From assembly GCA_037367355.1 (NCBI GenBank), contig CM074698.1, positions 2,356,001 to 2,420,000 of the forward strand: a stretch of DNA of 64,000 nt, written 5' to 3'. The first letter of the stretch is position 1. Every line of letters begins with the position of its first letter. Position numbers and translations under genes: made by a program. This document shows, piece after piece, positions 54,209 through 64,000 of the stretch. The notes under the pieces are model-generated. The model saw nothing but the letters and a program-made list of their open reading frames with translations. It was not told the origin of the DNA and did not search any database. The DNA comes from Neoscytalidium dimidiatum. Taxonomy: Eukaryota; Ascomycota; Dothideomycetes; Botryosphaeriales; Botryosphaeriaceae.

Positions 54209-57200
54209 GTTTTAGAAGTGAAGGATGTTGGCAGGGGGGGGATGGTTGGTTGGATGGGCTATCGTATTCATTCTTGCTGCTTTTGTTGTTACGGCCTTTC
54301 CCTTCTTCCCACGATAGTACTTGACATTCGCTTCTCGATATATGTTTCAGAAGGAGATACCACCTTCCTTACCTTTCTCAGTCGGTCGGAGAGACGGCGA
54401 TAGACGAGCATTTGGCGTTCTGGCGAAAAAGGGAGATGGGAAAAGATAGAGGGCACTTAGGCTGCCAAAAAGGGATATCAAGATGTTCAGTTATCAGAGA
54501 CTTTACCTTAATTCGCTAGCACTCTTCCTGAAGCAGATGCGCCACAAATTGTCCGACTATTTCTGTCATAGGATGTGCGGCAGCTATGCCGGATGCGGGA
54601 GACAGGAGGCGGGCCGACATAGCACTTCCAAATGCACAATAAAGTGGCAAATATTGCGATCTCCCCAAGGCCAAGCGATGTTATCAGCTTTGTGTTTGGC
54701 GAAGGCCTGCCAAGTCAGCATCTGCTTCTTGGTAAGTTTCGCGCCGACGATCGCCACAGGGAGCCTGCAGCATGACGCGTACTCGGAGACTCCTATTGCG
54801 CTGTTGTTCAGGGAGACCAAAATTTTTTTTTTTTCCACCGGAAAATGCAGGAAGGCTCGTGTCGACGTGTCGGACGGTGGCAGCTCCGGGATCCCATTGG
54901 GCCTTGCATCATTGCGCGTGGCCCAGCCTGCCAGCCAGCCGGCCAGCCGGCACGACCGCGGCCGGTGCGGCGACCAGCATTGCCACCTTGCGCCGTCACA
55001 GCTCACAGCGGAATGGCGGACGGAGAGGGAGGGCGGCGGACAGCGGGCGGACCGGGACCAGAGCGAGACGAGGGAGGAGAGTCGCAGGTGAGCGGCCGGG
55101 CGCACCAACCAGGCACGCAAGGGAAGGCGCGCGCTTCGCCAGCCAGGCAACCCCCCAGACCCCCCTTTGCCTGAAGAGAGCACAGGCGGCCGGCTCATGC
55201 AGGCGAAGCTGGCGCGTTCTGGAACGCTGTTCAGCCTCTGTCAGATTGCCTGAGTCAGTAAGGCGCAGATCTGTCAGCGTTGTCGATGTTTTAGAGGCTC
55301 ATATCAACGCCGTCGCCCCAATCGGAAACCACACCACCGCCTGTTACAGGAAGGTGCTCGCAGCTGAAACTACGACACCACGCCAAGCCCTCGGCCTCTG
55401 TATGCTCCCGCCCGGCCTGCCAAATGGCGAAGTGGGTCCGCCGGGCTGTGCATCGTGACGGAGCCTGTCCGCTCGGCCAGCACATCGCCGTCCTTATCTC
55501 TGCCCGTCGCTACCAGATGCCTCAGGAAGAAAACAGAAAGGCTGGCCACCCCCACGGACTCCTAGATTCGCCTTCATGCGCTCTCGCCCGCCCTCAACCC
55601 TTCGCCGTCTCAGCCCGGGGTGGCATCAACACCTTCCGTCCGCATCCCACCTCCCCGACGCAGTCGTGCCTCCGCTCGTCGCGCCTAGCCAAGCTGTCGA
55701 CGCGCTACCCTCAACACCATACCACCCGCTGTCTGCCCGTCGTCGATCGCCCTGCGACGACGACGCCCATCAGCACCCCTTCCAGACCCACTTTCGCGCA
55801 ATTCTCACATGCATAGCCTTCGGCCGCGTCAACTTCCTGTCTCACTGCCACCCAAAGTACCCATATAATACGACGAGCGCTGCTCCCAAGACCACTTGGC
55901 GATTCGACCCGTTCACTTGGCAGACCCGGAAGCCCAGGATTCAGGCGCCGTGCCCGTGAAAATAGCGCAGATGTGGCCTCTGCGAGAAGAGAAGGCCTGG
56001 GATCGCAGGTGAACCTCAATTTCCAATCATTATTACATTGAAATGCAGCGCGATCGCACAGGCTGACGTCTTGACATCAAGAATATTTTAGCCGCTGAGG
56101 TCCACTTGCGACCGGTCAATTAGACTCGCCGCGACTAAATAGGACTTCCAAGAACCCCATTGTGGGTGCCTGAAGACTTGCAATGCCCCTCCACCCAGCT
56201 TCATCGCTGCAGTCTTTTCGGGACCCTCGATTCGTCGCACGCAGGCTAGGATAGCCGCGGCGGAACAACAGCACGACACGGCTCCTTCCCGACGCTACGG
56301 AGACGGGTGTGCGCAGAGCCTCGGTGAGCATTTCCAGCCGCAGACTGGGGCGCCTCGGTCTTGTCGCGAGGCTGCACCCTCTTGTACCTCAGGCTTGATT
56401 CAGCCAAGAGAGTGCTTGTCGCATGCGAGTCGAGGGTTGCGATGCTCGGTATTCTTGGGCGCCACGGTCGGCCTTGGTAGGCAGACATGGGTCTTGTTCT
56501 CGTGTCCGAACAGTTTCGTCGACACGGCTGAACGTTGTGTCGATGTGTGGGTGGCGTTCATCCAAACGATTCAGATCCTTCCCCAGCTCAACGTCCCCAT
56601 GTCGCGGAGCTATAAGCCACCGGTTTTAAGCTACCGAGCCTCCGTCGGACTTGACACCGCCCGAAACAAGCAAGTGGGTACTATGCTCAACGACAAGAAC
56701 CTCCTAGGGTCTCGAGCTACCGCCCTCCCTTTCCTCTGTTTTTCCTGCTGCAACACTGCGATGACGCCTGTAACCTTTCAAGAATGGGAATTCCAGGACC
56801 CCGAAAACGTGCTCTTGTATTGTTTTGTGAGTATCTCGATGGTCATTCCCTTCATTTGTCGCTGCGACTGAGAACTCCCACTTGCCGCCCGGCGCGTTGC
56901 TCTCTCATTCCGAAGTCCTAATTTTCCCGTTCCTTGTCGCGATTCATTTGGCTCGTTTGCAATCATTCAGTTTCTCGTAGCAATGTCCTATCCTTGGTCA
57001 CTGCGCGCGAAAGACTTGGCTGTTTCCTCGTATCGCGGTCTTCAGCGTGCACGGTATTGATCTCACAGCCACCTAGACGTGTAATCACAGGGTGGAGCGA
57101 CCAGCAGGTGGGCAGACCAGCAATATTCTCGCGCGAGCCCGATTGTTGGGGCTTGCGCATGAGAATCGGCGTATACAAAAAGGTTGGATCACGTTACGTC

Positions 57201-58139
57201 GGCAGGCTTTTCGATTGGTGCTCGCAAGAAAAGAGTCGAAGTGATACTTTACTTAGCCTTGCAGGTAGGCCCACGCAACCATACTCCACTTGCGACGTTG
57301 GGTAGGTACTTACAATCACACGCCCGACAAAAAAAAAATCCCTCGTCAACTCTTGGCAGGAGCTCCACTGTGCTTTTCATGCCTTAGGGATAAAGTATTC
57401 TTGGCATGGTGGTTTGCTATGCACCCAATATCCTACAGGATGAATTTGTCACCACTAAGTCCGAAATACCGAGGTCTTCTTCTGTCGTGCTGCCGATCGA
57501 ATCTGGGTATGCACTTTGTCGTCACAAATCCGGTATTTACACTTCAATCGCTACTCTTTCAGTCTCGGGACGGGAGGTGGTCCCGCAACGGATTGCGATG
57601 CCATTACAATATCGCAATCAAGGTCAGGCATTAATAATCTCTTCAACTATGCGTCCTGATCAAAGCGATTCCGGAGAGACCCACAGATAAGGGACTCAAC
57701 TGCGAATGAGCGGACCATGTCACGTGCAAAGAACTGGCGGCACTTGGCTCCCGCTAACGTCCGTCTTATGTCAGACTTCAAGTCGATGCTAGCTGCAAAA
57801 GAATGACAAAGGAATGTGATCTATCATGAGGCTGGCGGTCTTTAACGGATATTCTGCGAGCTGGACCTAGCCGGACATAAGCATTCTGTACAATAGGAGT
57901 ATTCTGCACAGTTCAATGGAGCGACAAGAAATTGGTTGCGAGCTTGATTCAGCAGCAAGATAAAGGCCAACGACATCCGTCTCCACAATGAGCACCCAGT
58001 CTGAATGTCTAGTTCAAGTCATTCTTGGCGCCATGACTATTGGCAAAGCAGGTTATAGTCCCACCTCACATAAGGGAACGCCGCTGCTTTATTCCCCAGT
58101 CAGCATACTGACACCATACTACCTATCTTCGAGCACGGA
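54209..58139. other. Long gene-poor interval
   Basis: 3.9 kb. A T11 run lies at about 54823-54834. 54800-55960 is GC-rich with no convincing frame on either strand; frames at 55424-55816 and 56395-56871 have no domain and were not accepted. 56900-57700 is mixed. The right end adjoins the decayed aldo-keto reductase. No RNA gene was recognised. Confidence 0.4.
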
Positions 58140-59465
58140 ATGAGGAAAATACGCATTTCCGACAAGGGCGCCGCCGCACTCCTTGACATCTTCCAGCCCT
58201 TCGGCCACCGCGAGAACGACACGGCCAGCAGCTGCGACAACACCACTTCCAAAGAGTACATCGCCGATCTCGTCAACAGGGACAGCGGGTGAGCAGGACT
58301 TACTGGTGGACACCAAGATCTACCCGACGAAAGGCAGGAACGCGAAGTGGCTGCTGCAGGAGGACTGGACGCACGGTACAGACGACGTGCGCGTGCGCAG
58401 CCGACCAAGAGCCTGGCGTCGCTGCGGACATACCGCGTCAAAATCTTCTACCTGCACGCGCCGGACCGCAACACACCGTTCGAGGGGACGCTGGCAGAGG
58501 TAGATAGGCTGCACAGAGAGACAATAAGTTCGAGAGGTGGGTGGGGTGGTAAAGTAACTTTCACAGAGCTGGGGGGTCGGGAGGGTGTGCGAGCTGTGCG
58601 TGAGGAACGGGTGTTTGGTGCTGCCGAGCGTGTGAGTCTTCCGTCCCCCATCTTTTGGTCACGCCACAGCTCTTCGCCTGATGCAGGCATTCAGTGGGAA
58701 ATCTGACTGCCCGCCCTTCCCTCCGGGGGAGATGCTGCAGATACCAGCCTTTTCATTAACGCGCACCACCGCCTCATTGAGGCCAAGCTTATCCCTTGCC
58801 TCCGCCACGCTGGCATCGCTCTGATGAGAAGTCTATTGAGAAACCTATTGAGAACTCTATTAAGAAACCTATTGAGAACTCTATTGAGAAGTCTATTGAG
58901 AAACCTATTAAGACCTCTATTGAGAAACTTATTAAGAAACCAATGAGAAGTCTATTGAGAACCATATTGAGAAGTCTATTGAGAAGTCTATTGAGAAGTC
59001 TATTGAGAAGTCTATTGAGCACCCTATTGAGAAGTCTATTGAGAGGTCCGCGTGTTTAATCCCCTCGCCGGCGGGGTTTCAATCAACCGCTATAAGACGC
59101 TGAATGACGCCCCACCCGCGCAAGGGACGTCCGATGAAGCTCTCGTTCCAATCCGGCGTGGGCTCAGGGCAATGCCATGCGCGCGAGATACTAGCATGAA
59201 GCGTCCTTTGCGGCGTTGGAGGAGCTGATGAAGACTTTAAGAGAGGAGGAGAGAAGTGGAGAGAAGATCACAGATGCGGAAGCGGCACTGAGGCGGTTGG
59301 CATAGTACTCGGCGTTCTATGGCGCGAAGGGAAATGCGATTGTGTTGGGCGCAAGTGCAGTCGAGTAGTAAAGCCGCAATATAAATTTTCTGTAGAGGTA
59401 CAGATGGCCGGAGGGTGTGGTTGAGGCGTTGGAGAGGGGCTGGAGGTTGAAAATGAGTACCGTTG
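58140..59465 (+). pseudogene. Decayed aldo-keto reductase of the AKR7 (aflatoxin-aldehyde reductase) type
   Basis: Fragments of one reductase appear in the right order but in different frames. In order: LLDIFQPFGHRENDTA (matches LDxFQSxGHxEIDTA), LLVDTKIYPTKGRN, PTKSLASLRTYRVKIFYLHA with PDRNTPFEGTLAEVDRLHRE, SWGVGRVCELCVRNGCLVLP, NAHHRLIEAKLIPCLRHAG with IAL, then the minisatellite, then VFNPLAGGV, then DAEAALRRLA, GAKGNAIVLGASAVE and WPEGVVEALERGWRL. There are at least four frameshifts and several in-frame stops (for example after AALRRLA and GASAVE), so it cannot encode an active enzyme. The 12-bp repeat array sits exactly between IAL and NPLAGG, where intact proteins have only a few residues. 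Plus strand, no intact copy in the window. Confidence 0.75.
58826..59046. repeat. 12-bp minisatellite, about 18 copies
   Basis: Unit GAGAAGTCTATT with variants GAGAAACCTATT, GAGAACTCTATT and AAGAAACCTATT. Eighteen adjoining units can be counted, the tenth being one base short; the right half is nearly uniform and the left half more diverged. Since 12 is a multiple of three, each unit would encode four residues (LLRS in one frame, KSIE in another). It lies inside the decayed aldo-keto reductase. Confidence 0.95.
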
Positions 59466-59914
59466 GAGGATACTGGCATCAGTCCGTCGAATTAGTGATG
59501 CGCTAGTCTCTTGAGACTTTCAGTGTGAAATATTGATTAAATCGATGTCTGGTAGAACTAGTGCTGGAGCCAAGGTCGAGAGAGACAAATATACGACTTA
59601 AATTATCGTTGTACGTCTGGAAAGCGAGACTCGCTTTCTATTAATTAGCACTCGGTCCTTTGGAAGCTTTCCTGCAATAATACATTAGGATGATTCGATT
59701 TTAGCCGAACGGTGATATTTTTATCCTTATAACAGAAATTGATCTAATATCGCCCTCTTAGAGAGAGCCAAGTTAGGATTGGATGATGCCGTGCTTGGAG
59801 TGCTTCCTTAAGATCACAGTGGGGATAAATAAAGGAAAGTTGGGCTGCTGTTCAGGGCATTGCAGCAGTCGGTGGTTGCGGAAACAGGCATGTCTCTGGA
59901 ATGAAATCTGATCT
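59466..59914. other. AT-rich intergenic
   Basis: AT-rich flank of the decayed reductase; no gene or repeat recognised. Confidence 0.45.
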
Positions 59915-60398
59915 TCAATAGGATTGATCAAGCTTACTGCTAGATGTCTGGCTCAACTGCCTGAGAGCCGTAACGGAAAATATCCTTGCGGCTAAATATA
60001 CGACTATAGAGTGAAGACATTTGTCTTCCGCTCTTCGTCGCATCAATACAATAGTGGCATATTTAGAACAAGTAAACATAATGAGGAGCAGGGTACTCGC
60101 CATTACAAACTGTTGTCCACATTTGAATTTGTCCAGAAATTATGGACCGTCCCGCCACTTTCAGCTTGTGAACCTCTATAACTTTGGGCTTCCTGCTCCC
60201 CACGAGCCTGCTTACATCTTCCAAAGCTGTCAGGGTTCTGAATGGGCTGCAACTGTTGGAGCAAAAACTCGTATGCATCTGTATTCGTTGTCTGGCTCTT
60301 CGTTTGGAAGAGAGCGAAGGAGCTAAACTACCCAGCGGCGCTAGCGCCGCGCTAAGCGTACCTGCCATAACAGCAACTACGTGACTAAATCTGAGCAT
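59915..60398 (-). CDS. Possible small secreted protein
   Basis: Candidate of 139 residues from two exons (minus) 60398-60097 and 60032-59915, joined in frame over a 64-bp intron with a GTACCC donor. The first 20 residues (MLRFSHVVAVMAGTLSAALA) look like a secretion signal. A mature part with basic residues follows (SSKRRARQRIQMHTSFCSN) and there are four cysteines in all (FCSNSC, TVCNG, DKCLH), which would allow two disulfides. No family was recognised. The size, signal and cysteines recall fungal small secreted effectors, and it stands alone in a gene-poor, partly decayed region, which is usual for such genes. The intron is a guess; without it the protein ends after 111 residues. Confidence 0.4.
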
Positions 60399-62546
60399 GA
60401 AACCAAGCCTTTAGTACTGAGATGGAATCTGTGACTTTATGTGAGGGGACTAACTCTGATAGGGAATTCCCGAATATAGCGTGAACAGTCACTATCTAAT
60501 CTTAAAGGTAATTAGCCCTATCCCCTCGTAGAGAGTCCTGTAAAATCGTACGAAATGTTTCGTGTAGTGCGGTCACCCGAGTCATTGTGTACTCAAGTAG
60601 CTTCTAGTTGTCCACGGAGGGAATAATTCCGGGCATTGGAACAGGAAACTTTCCTCAGCAGTGACTTCTCTCACTGGAGCAGCCTTCTGGTGCAGCCTTC
60701 TGGTTCGTGGGAGCGTTGGGGTAGATCAGATTACGCAGCGCGATTATTTTTCTCTGTTCAGCATGCCATGGCTGATGTCTGGTTGACCATCAACAATTAC
60801 TCCAGATAAAGATAAAAGACGAACTCTGCCTCCTGAGTTTCAGAGACGAAACTGACAAGCTTAGTACAGTAGGTTGATGGCCAGTACGATCTACGCATGA
60901 CGGACAACAGCAGGCAACAATGTAGAAAATCCAAGGTTGTAGAGGCTCCAGGATGGATATCTTGGAGGGGATCCTGGCGATTGAAGGGAATAGGCTGGAG
61001 CCTGGTGACTAACCCAAAGTGGTAGTCTATGCTTACTCTGAAGACAGCGGTGACAGGTGTGGCGTTGCGGTGCCTCCTGTGCGGGGCAACTTCGGACTGT
61101 AGCGGGAGGAATATAAACCCTTCGCCCAGCCCTCGCTTCTTTCCACCTCGCTCGTATGTCATCTCTTTATGGAAATCTGCATCAGAAGCGATCGAGCCGG
61201 CGTGAGTCATCAGACGACCATGTTGCTATATATGTGCGCTTGGCAACCTCGCCGCATCGTCGACATCGTTTACCAGTACAATCTTGTCTCAGTCCAGACA
61301 CCCTTTCCGAGGCCGCCATGCCTGCAAAATGCACCTAACCGAACTGCGTTGGAGCCGAGTGAAGGATCCTAGTGGAATGAACGGCTGATGCGAGCGTGGG
61401 AGGTACAGATTTTTATCAGTTCAGCTCGATCGCGCCTGCAAACATCGGATTCGTCACCCTCAGCGTCAATGTCGCAGAACCCCGCTTGTCCGCAAATTAC
61501 TCCGCCGCTATTGTACAACGCTAGGCGCTTTCCCCGGTCGACGCGCGGTCCAACAATAACAGATTTGCTTCGTGGGAACCTGTACTCTCGGGAGGTCGCG
61601 TGCGCCAGCTTGACTCGCCTCGTATCAAATCGCTGTGAGCACTCAATCAATGGATCCAATTACTAAAGATATGTCGCCAGACGTCGAAGAAGATTTGGAG
61701 CCGGAAGTACCCTCCGCAAAAGGAAGCCACTTAAGCAATGGTAAGCGTCAACGGCGTTCACCATGGACGGGAGGCGCCGAGCTGAAAACCACAACATCCG
61801 CCGTGCATCTTGCCCTGTGCAGTCGGCGAACGTTCGGCCACGGACGATGATGTGTCAGTCAATCGACTCTTCATTCGAAATTGTCTGGGTGCTCGAGGAT
61901 GGTCAGCACCGTCCTTTTCGTCCGTAATCCTCTTGGACGCGGCTCGACTCGGCTTTTGTGTCGCGTACGCACGACTCGAACGGGCCTTATCGCGCAATCT
62001 TTAGTGGGAGTGGCACCTTCCCCGTATGGGCCCACAAAATGCCGAGCAGACGAACCTGAGCTTATCCGGGGCTCGCACCTGCGACAAGCATCCCTCAAGC
62101 CTCTGCCAACAGTCAAGCCAGTTTGCCCAGCCGAGCTTGATCCTTCAAGCCGCTTCGTGGCGAGAGAACAGTCCAGAAGGCAGCCAACGCCATACTCGAC
62201 CCCCGCCCTGAGCTCTGGACTGCCCAATGTCGCAGATACATGGTGCAAGGTTACATCCCGCCCTCTGGTGAAATACTGTGGCAAGATAACGAGCAAGAGT
62301 GGCGTGCTTGAGAAGGTCGCTTAGCCGGTGCCGTAGACTAGCCATAGGAATACTACTCACGCCGCTTGATAAGGCATTCTCCGAGAAGATCGTCCATTAT
62401 GCCGGTAGCCTGGTTACAGTTGTATAATAAGAAGCGCGACCGCCATTCCTTGCGTTTCTGTTTGACAGCGATGCCTTATTGACGATCGCCCGGTTTTTTT
62501 TTTGTCAAATTCCACACCCGCTTGTGTGGTCTAGGAAACGCCCAAT
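60399..62546. other. Gene-poor interval
   Basis: 2.1 kb with no accepted gene. A frame from ATG 61650 (MDPITKDMSPDVEEDLEPEV) ending at a possible GTAAGC donor near 61740 could be a first exon, but no further exon was found. The frame 61881-62324 lacks any domain. The end of the stretch should contain the POT carrier promoter, including a T10 run at about 62493-62502. Confidence 0.35.
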
Positions 62547-64000
62547 ATGTGTATGCTTACCGACTGTCTCTGAGATCCTTCTCTCAGTACTAATAAGAAA
62601 AAACAACAGCGGGCCCAGCCGAGCACATTACGACCGACGTCTTGTCCACGCGGCCACCTGAGCAAGTCATCGAGCCCCATGGCCGCAATTCATTCGCCAT
62701 CGGCGACGGAGCGAGCAAGAGAGGAAGGTCCGTAGACGAAAAGCAGCTGGAGGTCGATGTTACTCGTGCCTCGTCTACGGGCGATGAGCTCCACCCTGCT
62801 CCGACCGAGGAGGAATTCCGCACTTTGCGGAGAGTGTCTGACGGCGTTCCCATGGTTATCTGGCTCCTCTGCCTCGTCGAATTCTCGGAGCGTGCATCCT
62901 ACTATGGAGCCAAAACTGTGTTCTCCAACTTTATGATGTACCCGTTGCCTGAAGGTGGTCAGTACCCACCTACATCCGAATATTCTTCTCAGGACTGATG
63001 AACTACTCAGGAAACGGTGCCGGAGCTCCGAAGGCGGGTACACAAGGAACCGCGGGCGCTCTTGGAAAGGGGCTCCAGTTTGCAAACGCCTTCGTGTTGC
63101 TCTTTGCTTTTCTCTCGTACGTCGTCCCGATCCTGGGAGCCTGGATTGCGGACACAAAGTGGGGACGTTTCAAGACCATCGTCATTGGTGTTATCATCTG
63201 TTTCGTCGCCCACGTTATCATGATCTTCGGGGCTCTTCCGAGCGTTCTCCAGGCCGGCAAAGGCTTAGGACCTTTCATAGTCAGCTTGCTCATCCTGGCT
63301 CTCGGTGCTGGTGAGTAAAGAGGACGTTACCATGAGGGAGCTTGACTAACGCCTTAAAGGTCTCTTTAAGCCTAACGTAGCACCTGTCCTACTTGACCAG
63401 TATTCGTATCAAAAGCCGTTTACTCGGGTCCTGAAGTCGGGTGAGAAGGTCATCGTGGACCCTGAATCAACGGTCCAGCGCTTGATGCTTATCTTCTACG
63501 GTATGCAAGTAATTCAGAGACCCTTTGAGACAGTGTACTAAATACTACAGCACTCATTAATGTTGGTGCCTTTTTCGCTATTGCTACGACTTACGCCGAG
63601 AAGCGCGTCGGGTTTTGGTTGGCTTTCCTACTGCCTACCATTGTCTTCATGCTCCTTCCGCTTCTCTTGGCCTTCCTGTACAAGCGACTGATCAAGGTCC
63701 CTCCGAATGGCTCCGAGCTCACCAATGTCTCCAAGATTTGGGCCATTGCCGTCAAGCAGAACGGTGGGAAGTTCTGGAGAAAAGGTTTCTGGGATGCGGC
63801 CAAGCCCTCCAAGCTGGCTGAGAAAGGAGTTACAACCTTCGCCGGAAAGCCAATCAGCTGGAACGACAAGTTCGTGGAAGACGTCGTTCGTACCATGGAT
63901 GCCTGCAAGATCTTCCTGTACTTCCCTATCTATAACCTAAACGATGGTGGTGTTGGAAGTGTCCTGTCGGCCCAAGGTCAGTCCTGAGATGCATAATTCC
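62547..64000 (+). CDS. POT/PTR2-family proton-coupled peptide transporter, 3' end missing
   Basis: Plasma-membrane carrier for di- and tripeptides (proton-dependent oligopeptide transporter). Exons 62547-62550, 62610-62957, 63011-63310, 63360-63500 and 63551-63976, continuing beyond the right edge; introns are 59, 53, 49, 50 bp and one more starting at 63977. The first exon would hold only ATG T, joined to give MSGPAEHITTDV. Family motifs: VIWLLCLVEFSERASYYGAK (the POT signature helix 1), LGKGLQFANAFVLLFAFLSY, VVPILGAWIADTKWGRFKT and GLFKPNVAPVLLDQY, then FYGALINVGAFFAIATTYAE. The right-hand part with WRKGFWDAAKPSKL and CKIFLYFPIYNLNDGG is as in fungal PTR2. Proteins of the family have about 600 residues, so roughly one third is missing. 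The four-nucleotide coding exon is inferred from splice logic. Confidence 0.88.

Noticed and set aside
55424..55959. Frames in the GC-rich interval after the TDT carrier
   Set aside because: Low-complexity Pro/Ser/Arg translations without any family motif on either strand.
58796..59059. Frame of 87 codons made of KSIE and RSLL repeats
   Set aside because: It is only the translation of the 12-bp minisatellite, and a one-base deletion changes its frame midway.
61650..61745. Possible first exon MDPITKDMSPDVEEDLEPEV followed by GTAAGC
   Set aside because: Looks protein-like, but no following exon in any frame could be linked to it.
61960..62060. tRNA-like T-arm (TTCGAGT with partly pairing flanks) on the minus strand
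   Set aside because: The T stem pairs only four of five positions and no matching acceptor strand exists at the right distance.
61881..62324. Plus-strand frame of 147 codons
   Set aside because: No recognisable domain and an opposite frame of the same length; chance is likelier.

Overview
This 64 kb window looks like nuclear DNA of a filamentous ascomycete (Pezizomycotina). Genes carry many short GT-AG introns (49-250 bp, plus two probable GC-AG introns). Gene content is typical of moulds: Zn2Cys6 and C2H2/Zn2Cys6 transcription factors, a class II hydrophobin, a Woronin-age style set of disordered proteins, MFS, TDT and POT carriers, and an FMN-dependent monooxygenase of bacterial type. The exact class cannot be read from the sequence. 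I assembled gene models by hand from reading frame, splice sites and family motifs; nearly all multi-exon models sum to a multiple of three.

Layout. 1-2.5 kb: 3' part of a fungal-specific transcription factor, cut by the left edge. 3.0-7.4 kb: a divergent pair, a polyol (L-arabinitol/sorbitol type) dehydrogenase and a transketolase of the dihydroxyacetone synthase type. 8.0-12.8 kb: a dual C2H2 + Zn2Cys6 regulator, the PSST/NDUFS7 subunit of complex I, and a class II hydrophobin. 15.7-24.7 kb: an MFS carrier, a HIT-finger protein with an apparent frameshift, LSM1, a GAS2-domain (microtubule-binding) protein, and a DUF2470 membrane protein. 25.8-27.8 kb: two neighbouring genes that are unrelated except for a shared C-terminal motif of about 28 residues. 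28.4-34.4 kb: an unknown protein, a cyclin, and a SNF2-family ATPase. 36.2-38.9 kb: a single gene that fuses a medium-chain reductase to an SfnG-like (dimethylsulfone monooxygenase) flavin domain. 39.6-45.2 kb: a small unknown protein, RPS10, SDE2, and an M20-family carbamoylase. 45.2-48.9 kb is gene-poor and partly AT-rich. 48.9-54.2 kb: APP1 phosphatidate phosphatase and a TDT-family (Mae1/SLAC1-type) carrier. 54.2-62.5 kb is gene-poor, with a decayed aldo-keto reductase interrupted by a 12-bp minisatellite and a possible small secreted protein. 62.5-64 kb: 5' part of a POT/PTR2 peptide transporter, cut by the right edge.

Functional links. Polyol dehydrogenase and dihydroxyacetone synthase could be joined through xylulose-5-phosphate, the donor used by the synthase. 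RPS10 and SDE2 are head to head over 371 bp. LSM1, SDE2 and RPS10 are housekeeping RNA genes. The strongest candidates for something new are the reductase-SfnG fusion and the neighbouring genes with the common C-terminal motif.
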